DNA of 64,000 nucleotides, taken from assembly GCA_965230635.1 (NCBI GenBank), contig CBDDLJ010000011.1:49924-113923 (forward strand). Reading direction: 5' to 3'. The translations under genes and the position numbers were made by a program. Below, in pieces: positions 28,034 through 36,824 of this stretch; position 1 is the stretch's first letter; the number at the start of each line of letters is the position of its first letter. The notes beneath the pieces are model-generated. The model had not been told where the DNA came from and ran no database searches. It saw only the letters and a list, made by a program, of their open reading frames with translations. Source of the stretch: CBDDLJ01 sp965230635. Lineage in GTDB: Bacteria; Pseudomonadota; Gammaproteobacteria; UBA1113.

Positions 28034-31000
28034 TTACGGCCTGGGACTCAACTCTAGAAATAATTTATCATATTCAGTCAATAGTCGATAACGGATTTCA
28101 TCTTCTTCCTTAAACTTTTTACGCATTTCAAAGTCCATTTCTTTCCACTTCTCTCTGTGTTCAAAAACTAATTTATTTATTTTTTCTTGATAAAACTTTT
28201 CTTTTTTATTTTTCTTTTTCTTCTTAGCATAAGTAACGTGCTTGCAAATATATTGATGTTCTGAGCGTATATATTTCTCTTTTGATGCCGGTATTTGGTG
28301 AGAAAGGGAAGACAGTATATTTTCTACTAAGAAAGGCCCATAATCAGGTCGACTGTTATTTTGAGTATATCGACTAATTATAATTTTAGGTTGAATATAT
28401 TTTTGCTCTGTTTCTATACTTCGTATTAGCTTCAATAAAGGTAAAACATATTTCTTTTTCATATAGACATATTTTTCTGCTTCGGCTTTTAAGTCTTGTG
28501 AGGCATCAATAACAATGTTACGGCTTAATTGGAGTCCATGTTTTTCGGCTAGTTTTTTCAAAATATCTGTTTTCTGTTTAAAAAACTCATTGCAATTGAA
28601 ATCTTGAGTTATTGATAACATATCTTTATCTGCATATCCAGAAAGCTTCTCACCATTGCTCTTGTTACCCAGATAACACCAACCCTTACAATCTTTATAA
28701 AACAAAAAACAGTTGGCCAACTTATTTTCTTTTTTCCAAAAATCTATAGCTTCTTTATCTGTTTGTGTGTCTCCTTCTTTTGGAAAAATGATATCTATGT
28801 CGTAAAGTTTTCCCGTGTTATTACCACAAGAATCTAACCATTTAATCTCAGGAAGATAGGTGTCGTTCTCATTAGGTTTTACTATCAACCCTATCCAGTG
28901 ATTATTATTACTATCAATCAGATTAAGGGTTTCTATGGTGCTTTTTAAAGTTAAATGTCCTTCTTCGAGTGTATTAACTAGCAAAACGAAAGGATTATTG
29001 TTTCGTATATTTTCCTCTATATAAAGCTGGAGTTTATTAGCCTGATTTTTTTTGTAATTTTGTAAAAAAGGGAAAACAGGCTTTTTTATAAGAACATTAT
29101 CTAATGTAAGACTATATTTTAACAAGTACATTATATCGTCTATTTGGTAACGATAATTAGGTTTTTTTAAATTTCCAGGAGACTTGCTGGAATCATATAT
29201 GTAAGTTTGGGCCTCTTTTTTGGAGGAATGCGAGGTTGAACTAGGTGCTGGAAAAAAGGTAGGTGCTGTACTTGAGGTAGAAATACCTATTGCATCTCCG
29301 ACACGCTGAGATTGACTTTTTTCCATTAACTGATTCATTTGTTCTTTCATTAGTTTTATGCTTTTTTTTAGATTCATTCTCTCAGCACGTTCTTCTTCTA
29401 GTTCTACTTTTAATCTTTCAACGTTTTCTCGAGCTTCCATCCCACGTGTTTTTTCATCTTTTAATTGGCATTGTAAAGCCACAATGCGTTCTTCGTTTTT
29501 TGTGGTTTTTTTGCCGATTACTCTTAATTGCTCAAATGCTGTCGAGCCAACATTTAACTTGTTTTCTAAGGAATGTTGCCTCTGCGTTGAATAACGTGGA
29601 TAACCAGCTTTAACTAGTATTGAATTATGCTCACGTCTAGCTCTAACAATATCATAATCATCTTTTGGAATAGATCCATTTTTAACAATTCCTTTTACGG
29701 CCTCGATGAGCCAAAGGCCACAATTATAACTATCATTTTGTACACGTTGCCCAATATTAATAAGCTCAATTGTTGAGAAATTTTCTTTATTTGATAAGGC
29801 CTTGCTAATATCAGATGGGATCTCATGTCCTAACGGGTCATAGTAATTTATTACTGGCAATTTATCCGTATCTTGTTGATAAACAATATAAAGCAATGCC
29901 CAGTGATTATTATTTAAATTTACAGGTATCAGCACTTTATTTCTGGGAGCTTGACCACTTTCTATCTGTTGACAACGCTGACGGTTAAATTCAATAAGAT
30001 TTTCCTGCAATTCATTTCTACCCCTCCAATTTGTCCCTAGCATCGCTGTAAGAAGCTCAATATTTTGATTATCACTAACGTAATATGTTAAAAGCGTGTT
30101 TATGTCTTCATCAGTATACAAGGCATAATCACCACTGTTATTGTCTTCATTGTTCACATTTGGCATAAAGTCATTGTGTCTTGTCTCTGTAAGTTCGGGA
30201 TCTTTTTCAAGCTCATAAGGCTTCTCTTCCAATGCTTCTGCAGAAGAAAACAAATTTGGGGGACCTAGTTTTTCATCGGTTGCATTCAATTCCATTTCTA
30301 TTACATGTGACTTGTTCTTTATCTTTGCATTTATTTTTTCACATTGTCTCGCTAAAAAATCTTCCGCACGTGCTTTGGTATGAAAATAAAAATAACCATA
30401 TTTTTCTGGACGGCAAAATTTTGCACGTTTAAATGGCGTATCATATACCTCTGAGTTGATATTCTTGAGCTGCTTTCTCATAAGCACATCACAAAATACT
30501 ACTGTGCTCTCATCAGCATACGCGTAACCACCCTGTGTTAAGGTAGATTCTAGCGTCCACTTGGAAAAATTGATCTCTTTTTGTTTTCGTTTGTTTAATT
30601 TATCAAAAAGCGTAGCCACTCTGCTCTTTTTTAGTGTATGTATTTTAAATTTATCACTGATGCGTTCCCTACTGAGCACATCATGACACACCTCGCTAAT
30701 TAGTTTGGCGACTTCGTTTAAGGCTGTATCATGTTTTCTAGCTTTATTTCTATGCTGGATAACTTGTTTTGTTATCATGACAGAAATCTTATCAAGAAAA
30801 GCATAGGCAATACGGAAAATACCTTCGGTTTGACAATATCGTAATTTATCTTGGAGATAGTACGTCAACTCATAAGCTATCTGTTGGTTGCTAAAGTCAA
30901 GAATGCCGATGCTGCTATATTGCATTATCCGGTGTGCGTATTGGATTTGCTTCTTTCTTTGCATACTGAACAACCATGGGAAAATCGACATCCCACTCAA

Positions 31001-31894
31001 CTCAGCAAATCTTTCTATACTTTCTGCAACACCACTGCACGCGTAATGTGATGTAATGGCCGCAAGCCGATTGCGTATGGCTAAAAAAAATGTCCTTAAC
31101 GGCTCGTCTTGTGCAAATTCATCCAGTTGCAACAAGCGATTGAGGCGCTCTTCTAATGATATATACACACTGAACATTTCTTCAATTTTAATTAAAGAAG
31201 CCCCTTGCTTGATTAAGGCGCTTCTCAACTCAGCTATTTTTTCTTGAGAGATTGTTGTCTTTACCCATATGTTTTGTATGCTGTCTCCTTGATTGATAAC
31301 TGTAAATTTATTTTGGTCTTTATGCACTATATTACGTTCTTGAACCAATTTTTGATTATTTCTAAGGTGCTCATTGATAGTTTTGCAATGATTGACGTCA
31401 ATATCGTTGTACTCAAGATCCACCGAGGTCAAGGTGTTATTGGTCAGCAAGGCTTCGGCAATCTTTGCTGCTCCTACATCGCCAATATTATTGTCCTTAA
31501 AATTTATCGAGGCTAGGGTGCTATTGGTGAGCAAAGCTTTGGTAATCTTTGCTACTCCTACATCGCCAATATTATTGCTCCTAAGGCTTATCGAGGTTAG
31601 GGTGTTATTGACGCCCAAGACTTTGGCAATCTTTGTTGCTCCCGCATCGCCAATATTATTGCCCCTAAGGCTTATCAAGGTTAGGGTGTTATTAGTCAGC
31701 AAAGCTTCGGCAATCTTTATTACTCCCGCATCGCTAATATTATTGCAATTGAGGTTTATCGAAGTTAGGGTGTTATTGTTGAGCAAGGCTTCGGCAATCT
31801 TTGCTGCTCCTACATCGCCAATGTCATTGCGCTCAAGGTCCACCGAGATCAAGGTGTTATTTTTAATGCCTTTAAGTGCGTCAGCTAGCAACAT
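28034..31894 (-). CDS. LRR protein with Ulp1/C48-like cysteine protease domain
   Basis: 1286 residues. Positions 1-185 are six or seven ribonuclease-inhibitor-type leucine-rich repeats of 28 residues (NNTLTSI-L--NNIGD-GA-KIAEAL). Positions 215-535 are helical and include the domain shared with the ankyrin neighbours (CQTEGIFRIAYAFLDKI at 354-370; EKYGYFYF at 497-504). Positions 595-770 form a clan CE protease with a full set of expected residues: His664 (NNHWALL), Asp686 (YYDPLGH), Gln719 (RVQND) and Cys725 (YNCGLW). Positions 785-860 are the shared coiled coil. At 995-1025 a second NNHWIGL and WLDSCGN pair suggests another, degenerate CE-like domain. Such proteases cut ubiquitin, SUMO or NEDD8 conjugates or acetylate host proteins. 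No ribosome site precedes the ATG, and the protein begins inside a repeat, so the 5' end may be truncated. Confidence 0.82.
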   Translation of the reverse strand: MLLADALKGIKNNTLISVDLERNDIGDVGAAKIAEALLNNNTLTSINLNCNNISDAGVIKIAEALLTNNTLTLISLRGNNIGDAGATKIAKVLGVNNTLTSISLRSNNIGDVGVAKITKALLTNSTLASINFKDNNIGDVGAAKIAEALLTNNTLTSVDLEYNDIDVNHCKTINEHLRNNQKLVQERNIVHKDQNKFTVINQGDSIQNIWVKTTISQEKIAELRSALIKQGASLIKIEEMFSVYISLEERLNRLLQLDEFAQDEPLRTFFLAIRNRLAAITSHYACSGVAESIERFAELSGMSIFPWLFSMQRKKQIQYAHRIMQYSSIGILDFSNQQIAYELTYYLQDKLRYCQTEGIFRIAYAFLDKISVMITKQVIQHRNKARKHDTALNEVAKLISEVCHDVLSRERISDKFKIHTLKKSRVATLFDKLNKRKQKEINFSKWTLESTLTQGGYAYADESTVVFCDVLMRKQLKNINSEVYDTPFKRAKFCRPEKYGYFYFHTKARAEDFLARQCEKINAKIKNKSHVIEMELNATDEKLGPPNLFSSAEALEEKPYELEKDPELTETRHNDFMPNVNNEDNNSGDYALYTDEDINTLLTYYVSDNQNIELLTAMLGTNWRGRNELQENLIEFNRQRCQQIESGQAPRNKVLIPVNLNNNHWALLYIVYQQDTDKLPVINYYDPLGHEIPSDISKALSNKENFSTIELINIGQRVQNDSYNCGLWLIEAVKGIVKNGSIPKDDYDIVRARREHNSILVKAGYPRYSTQRQHSLENKLNVGSTAFEQLRVIGKKTTKNEERIVALQCQLKDEKTRGMEARENVERLKVELEEERAERMNLKKSIKLMKEQMNQLMEKSQSQRVGDAIGISTSSTAPTFFPAPSSTSHSSKKEAQTYIYDSSKSPGNLKKPNYRYQIDDIMYLLKYSLTLDNVLIKKPVFPFLQNYKKNQANKLQLYIEENIRNNNPFVLLVNTLEEGHLTLKSTIETLNLIDSNNNHWIGLIVKPNENDTYLPEIKWLDSCGNNTGKLYDIDIIFPKEGDTQTDKEAIDFWKKENKLANCFLFYKDCKGWCYLGNKSNGEKLSGYADKDMLSITQDFNCNEFFKQKTDILKKLAEKHGLQLSRNIVIDASQDLKAEAEKYVYMKKKYVLPLLKLIRSIETEQKYIQPKIIISRYTQNNSRPDYGPFLVENILSSLSHQIPASKEKYIRSEHQYICKHVTYAKKKKKNKKEKFYQEKINKLVFEHREKWKEMDFEMRKKFKEEDEIRYRLLTEYDKLFLELSPRP
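31400..31890 (-). repeat. 84-bp tandem LRR-coding repeats
   Basis: The word GCAATCTTTG(C/T)TGCTCC(T/C)(A/G)CATCGCCAATATTATTG recurs roughly every 84 bases from 31450 to 31830, encoding one 28-residue LRR each. The units have diverged but the period is constant. Confidence 0.8.
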
Positions 31895-32042
31895 CGTATT
31901 ACTCTAAAAAGCTATATGTAGTATGAATAATATCATAGTCAATAGAATTTTTCAATATTATTTAAGGTAAGGTAATGTTTAGGACAAGATCTTACCACTT
32001 TGAATAAAATATTTGCATAAATCCGACATTCCTCATCTGGTT

Positions 32043-33486
32043 TCATGAATAAACCGCAACATAATCTGGTCCTACACAGTTCAGCAATGCTTTCTGTATC
32101 TCCTTTAAACTAACAACCATAACAGTCGTTGTGTTAATAGAAAGTTCATGAATACCTTGAAAGCAATAAAATATCTAGCGTGCAGTCGGTTTTTGTGAAG
32201 GTTTTTTTCATGTCAGCAAAATAGACTGCTTTCTCTCTAAGTTTCATTCTGATTTTATGTTCTAGTGCGGTATAGATCATTAAACAGCAGGTCATTACCA
32301 TGAGCAATGCTTCAATTCTTTCTGGTTTCTTCAGAAAAAATGAAGCTGTTAAAAAATCAGGACTTTTTAAAAACCGAAAACCCTTTTCAATGGCTTGTTG
32401 AGATTTGTAGTGATCAAGTAGTGATTGCATGCTCAATTTACCAGAGCAATCATTGGTTGATAAAATAAATATTCCAAGTAAAGCGACTGCTTGCTTCTTC
32501 TTTTCTATACAACAACATAGGCTTCCATTAATTTGATAATGCATTGCCATTTCAGCATCTTGTTTCGGTCGGCCACGTCCCTGATGCTTTTTAATTGGCG
32601 CAATGCTTATGTTATTAAGCTTGGCATAGTCTTGTTTTGCTTGCCACCTTTCTAGTGCATTTTGTGCATCCGCCTGACAACGAAAAGCTTGACGGCAAAG
32701 CTTCGTAAAGGACTTTGATGGTTCTTCAGTCGAGCGTATAATGCGTTTCTTGAGAGTTGCTAATTTCCGTTTACTGGCTTGCGTGCTTCTAACTAGCAAC
32801 CATCTTTGTCTAACATCATAAAGCGATGCATCACCTACTAAATAGTGGCTACGCTGAGCTGCCTTAAGACTAGTAATATGTGATTTAACAATACGTTTAA
32901 ACGACTCACTATCATTTGTATTGCCACTGCAAGCTTGCATATAAACAGGTAACCCTGCTTGGTTTTCCGTCATAAGGTTTAACACAACCTGATTTAAATC
33001 GGGTCGGTGATCACGACTGTAACCTCGTGTCATATGGACTCCTGAAAAATCGTCTTCAACTGCGTAATTACCATCCACATGAAAACTGGTCGAATCCAGA
33101 TTAGTCGTGTTACAGGAAAGTCCTAAATGCTGCACTACCTTCTCTCCTAAAAACTGATAAAGCATTGAGACATCGTTGTCATAAAGCTTGTCAAGGCAGC
33201 GCCCCAATGCATCATCATTGATATGTTCTACTGTAATATTCGGACCTAATAGACGGCCGATAGGTTTATCTGAGAAATAGTCCGGGTACATATGTAACGT
33301 TCTGCCAGTAAAACCGAGTCCATTCAATATCATCGCCACCACGAGTTGACCATAACTAATATACTTGTGTGCCGACTGTGCAGGTAAATAGCCATCTATC
33401 GCCTCAGCAAGACCTACTTCCTGACAAAATCCCGCAACTAAACCTAAATGATCTATCGACCTAGTCGTATAGGACGCTGAATCCAT
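32043..33486 (-). pseudogene. IS1634-family transposase, frameshift plus nonsense codon
   Basis: Start ATG 33486 (MDSASYTTRSIDHLGL) has GGGAG upstream. The N-terminal DUF4277 region and the IS4-type DDE core follow (NLDSTSFHVDG, VYMQACSGNTND, KGFRFLK). The frame breaks in an A7 run at 32202-32208. In the next frame it continues KPSQKPTAR, TAG where Trp is expected, IFYCFQGIHEL and on to TGA at 32043-32045, which is the normal family C-terminus. Both the indel and the TAG must be corrected for a full protein, so it is very likely dead. Confidence 0.82.
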
Positions 33487-33625
33487 TGTTAATTCTCCCA
33501 AATAGGCGTAATAGATCAATATATGAGCTCCGTGTCAAACTTTTTTAACTGATTTGTCTTTATTTTTACTAAATTGATAAAATTTAATTCATTTTTTTAG
33601 GTGCGGAATGACGGTTATAACTGTA

Positions 33626-33700
33626 TTATTTTTCACTAATAATTGATTTAGCAACTAAGATGATTTCATTGTCAACATCAAGCACAGTATATTGAAATAA
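33626..33700 (-). pseudogene. Remnant of the 3' end of an mscS-type gene
   Basis: The complement reads YTVLDVDNEIILVAKSIISEK-stop. The intact gene at 34889-35425 ends YTVLNGDNEVILVPNQV, then LLSRTVRIVSEK-stop. About a dozen codons are deleted inside. It lies just beyond the rpn gene stop, so rpn is bracketed by an intact and a broken mscS end. Confidence 0.7.
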
Positions 33701-33771
33701 CACAATTTATTAAAGATCCTCTTGACTCTTCATCATGTTATTCTGATCTTCTGGGGAGAACTAAAAGAGTA

Positions 33772-34734
33772 TTAATTAAAATCTGATTTTTTAATATTAT
33801 CTAACTCTTCAGGCGTTAATTCTGTCAAAAGTAAAATTTGCTGATCACTCATGCCTTGTTCCAGCATTAATCGGGCCATTTTGATAAAACGTTGTTGTGC
33901 TTGTTTCATCCCCTCTTGTAAACCCTGTTGTAAACCCTGCTGCCGCCCTTTTTCCATACCTTCTTCTCTTAATCGATCGGCTATCGTTCTCATTTTATCC
34001 TCCTCTATTGACAATCTACCCGCAATTTGCGATAATTCTTTATCTGGCAGATTGGGATACTGACTTAATAAATAGTGTACCATACTTTGCACATAAAATT
34101 CCAACGCAGTGAAAACTTTGGGAGAAATATGCTCACCGAGTATATTAATACACTCTTCAAAATTACTCACTCGTACATGCTTCAATGTTAGTAATAATGG
34201 TGTTAATAAAGGATTTTGGCTCAATTGTTCATCAGATAACTGCGTGACATCTATCAATGGCATGATACCATTAAAAGATTGCATTGCTGCTGCCCTATCC
34301 CTTTCATGAAACAAATGAAAGAAATTAGTCGGATCACTATATGGTTTTTTGCCATTATGGATCACTACTGCAAATACTAAAGGCAATGTTTTACTACCTT
34401 TTTTCTCTACAGAGCGACGCATGATTGCCAACATATATTCCCAAATTCGCAAAGGCATCAACCAATCTCCCCGGCTTAAATGTTCCGCAACAAAATAAAC
34501 ATAGCTGGACTGATCGCCATATGGAATACAATAAAGCGTATCGACATAACGCTTTCCACCTAGATTAGACTGGATAAATTCTGTTGATTCCAATGACAGT
34601 GCTGACAAATCCATTTTAGCAAGCACTTCAGCAGGTAAGTGTGTTTCAATGAAAGCACGAGCCACTTCTTCGTGCTGCATCACACTTTTAAAAAAAGCAT
34701 CATGCGGTTGATTATTACTTATTTTTCTAACCAT
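33772..34734 (-). CDS. Rpn-family recombination-promoting nuclease / PD-(D/E)XK putative transposase
   Basis: About 320 residues, start at ATG 34734 or the adjacent ATG 34737, with AAGGA upstream. The N-terminal half is the Rpn/YhgA nuclease fold: PHDAFFKSVM, VDTLYCIPY (catalytic Asp region) and YVYFVAEHLS in place of the usual LIEHQS. The C-terminus has a Gln/Gly-rich stretch (GRQQGLQQGLQEGM) and a helical tail, as is common in the family. Rpn proteins nick DNA and stimulate RecA-independent recombination. The family spreads by copying and decays readily, consistent with the remnant at 9885-9950. Confidence 0.85.
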   Translation of the reverse strand: MVRKISNNQPHDAFFKSVMQHEEVARAFIETHLPAEVLAKMDLSALSLESTEFIQSNLGGKRYVDTLYCIPYGDQSSYVYFVAEHLSRGDWLMPLRIWEYMLAIMRRSVEKKGSKTLPLVFAVVIHNGKKPYSDPTNFFHLFHERDRAAAMQSFNGIMPLIDVTQLSDEQLSQNPLLTPLLLTLKHVRVSNFEECINILGEHISPKVFTALEFYVQSMVHYLLSQYPNLPDKELSQIAGRLSIEEDKMRTIADRLREEGMEKGRQQGLQQGLQEGMKQAQQRFIKMARLMLEQGMSDQQILLLTELTPEELDNIKKSDFN

Positions 34735-34888
34735 CATAAATTCCTTGTACACTTTATTGGTAAAATAGTGTTTATCTATCTTATTTAGCAGTGAAATACA
34801 TCACGGCTATCAATGCGGACTACCTATCAGCAGGCTCATACTGTAAATCTTGGTTGTAAGCAATGACATAAATGACCTGTTATTTTTA

Positions 34889-35425
34889 TTATTTTTCGCT
34901 AACAATTCTAACCGTCCGACTTAATAACACTTGATTTGGTACTAAGATGACTTCATTATCACCATTAAGCACGGTATAACGTAAATTAATTTCAATTACT
35001 TTTCCTTTTATATTGTCAAGTGCAATATAATCTTGATTTTTAAATGGTTGATAAATCAATAACATGATCCCTGCTATCGCATTAGACAAAAAATCTTTAA
35101 ACGCAAAACCGCAGGCAAATCCTAGCAGTCCTAAGCTGGCAATTAGTGCGCTAACATTGACACCAATAGTACCCAGCGCAGTAATGATACCAACTAATAA
35201 AATAATCATTTGTGCTGATTTAGCTAGCGATGACACCGCCGAATTATTTTTAGTTAATTTACTGACAATACGCCGTATAATCCAACTAGAAAGGTAAGCC
35301 AATAAAAAAAATAATATTACTATAGATATACCAACCAATACTTTTGGAAAAATAGCAGCAATTTGAATTTTTAATATAGAAATAACTGAATCTAAATATG
35401 CATGTGTATCCGCAATAACTTTCAT
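34889..35425 (-). CDS. Short MscS-family mechanosensitive channel
   Basis: 178 residues against about 286 in Escherichia coli MscS. Two N-terminal helices, the pore helix (VSALIASLGLLGFACGFAFKDFLSNAIAGIMLL, read as TM3 with a gly/ala-rich face) and the beta domain (YIALDNIKGKVIEINLRYTVL) are present. The protein ends after VRIVSEK, without the cytoplasmic alpha/beta cage domain. Short MscS forms of this type exist, so it may be functional. The role would be release of solutes on hypo-osmotic shock. Confidence 0.8.
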   Translation of the reverse strand: MKVIADTHAYLDSVISILKIQIAAIFPKVLVGISIVILFFLLAYLSSWIIRRIVSKLTKNNSAVSSLAKSAQMIILLVGIITALGTIGVNVSALIASLGLLGFACGFAFKDFLSNAIAGIMLLIYQPFKNQDYIALDNIKGKVIEINLRYTVLNGDNEVILVPNQVLLSRTVRIVSEK

Positions 35426-36313
35426 TAAATTTTCCTTAAAAATAATATCGGGCTATATTAACCTGTAAACCATATGACACGACTATCTTTTAAAAAACTT
35501 TTAACTAAAAACAAACATACAGCTGATTTTTTTGTTTTAATTTTCTAAGCTAAATTGCCACGAAGCTATTGCTTGCTTTTTGTTAAAACTATTATATAGC
35601 GGTATAAATGAAACAAGTCAAGCATATTATTATAATTCAGGTATTGAAAAAATAAATAGCATTAACAGGCATCTGCCTGGTTAAAAATAAAGCTATGCGA
35701 ATACTGCCAATTTCACTAATCAAGCAACTCGCTATGAATATACCTTCAAACATGTTGGTATTAATTATGCTTATTCCTAAATCAATCTGCTTGTAGTAAA
35801 TAAACCTTTCCTACCTTATTTGTTATAATGAATTTTTTCTAACAGTCAGAAACAATCTGCTCTTTTCTTCATATGGCTTTGAATCTCTTTTAGCCCTAAC
35901 ACACCACTCTATTGATTTTTTCAGACATGTTCATGCCACGCTTGTTAACAGAACAGCCGCATTTAAAAAAATGATCTTGCTTAGCATCACACTAGCACTG
36001 ATTTATTTTAACAAATCATGGAAAAATTGATTTTATCTTTTTAGACAAATAACTATTCAACAATAAATTCGTTTTTTGCAAGCTCAAAAAACCAAACTGC
36101 CTAAAAGAAAATTGTATTGGACTTTATTCATGAGTGCTACTGCAAAGCATCAGTCTTGCACAACAAACATTCGGTGCAAAAAATCATTATTCGCCAAATA
36201 TCTGCAAAATAACGCAACGACCAAAGTTAATTTTTATTTAAGACCCTCTTACTTACTGCAACAATCAATATTTTTTGCTATAATGCTACCTCATCATTCT
36301 AAGTAGAGATAAC
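35426..36313 (+). other. Gene-poor region with degraded coding traces
   Basis: About 890 bases without an intact gene. A plus-strand frame at about 35875-36030 reads as a decayed protein tail (FESLLALTHHSIDFF then a hydrophobic ILLSITLALIYF). A hairpin lies at 35662-35684. The remainder is AT-rich with no recognisable signal. Confidence 0.45.
35662..35684. terminator. Hairpin, possible terminator
   Basis: TTAACAGGCA and TGCCTGGTTAA pair around TC with one bulged base. AT-rich but not T-rich sequence follows on both sides, so the terminator role is uncertain. Confidence 0.35.
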
Positions 36314-36800
36314 ATGAACACAACGTCATTACGGTTATAGCGGTTCCCTCTATTGTTGATCTACTCTAAGCGAGTATAGTGTTTGCTTGCAAGGTTTCAA
36401 AAGCGACGTTTACTTATTTGTAAATAAGGTTTTGAATAACCAAGCAAGCAGGCTCTAGATGATATCTTAGGATAGGTCAACAATAGAGGGAACCGCTATA
36501 AGCTTAATTAACATTGATATTGAACAAAATGGCTATGGAAGACAATTACAAAGTTTTATCAGTACAGGAGAATGACAAGCATCTGCGCTAAGTTCTGAAC
36601 CTTTTGAATGCATCTTCATTCGCGCTCCAAAAATTACTCGTATCTGAGAGAAAGTCAAAGTGTTCATTAAGTATAATGATGAGGCTGTCATAGTACAGCA
36701 GGATCATATTTATGCTACAACGTTTCATCTAGAGCTAAGCACTGATCAACGTTCATCAATTAGTAAACCAGATGGGGTGGATCGTATAATTCTCTTATAA
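36314..36800 (+). pseudogene. pdxT: Remnant of pdxT (glutaminase subunit of PLP synthase) split by a MITE
   Basis: After 36501 the plus strand reads LINIDIEQNGYGRQLQSF, stop, PFECIFIRAPKITRI, stop, VKVFIKYNDEAVIVQQDHIYATTFHLELS. This is the C-terminal half of PdxT, which has RN-YGRQ--SF, FIRAP-I and the catalytic FHPEL box, here FHLEL. Two in-frame stops are present and the N-terminal part with the catalytic Cys is missing. Removing the element at 36338-36500 joins ATG 36314 (MNTTSLRL) in frame to SLINID, so the MITE jumped into this gene remnant. Confidence 0.75.
36336..36500. mobile_element. 165-bp MITE with 26-bp terminal inverted repeats and TA target duplication
   Basis: The left end TATAGCGGTTCCCTCTATTG... 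(36336-36361) and right end (36475-36500) are inverted repeats matching at 25 of 26 bases. The interior is also largely self-complementary (GTTTGCTTGC with GCAAGCA) so the whole element can fold. TA at both borders fits Tc1/mariner-IS630 type insertion. It has no coding capacity. Confidence 0.85.
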
Positions 36801-36824
36801 ATCAGATACTTATATCATTATTTA

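Noticed and set aside
29290..29613. Plus-strand frames over the LRR gene
   Set aside because: Shadows of the Glu/Lys-rich coiled coil on the other strand; they give Leu/Phe/Ser-rich nonsense.
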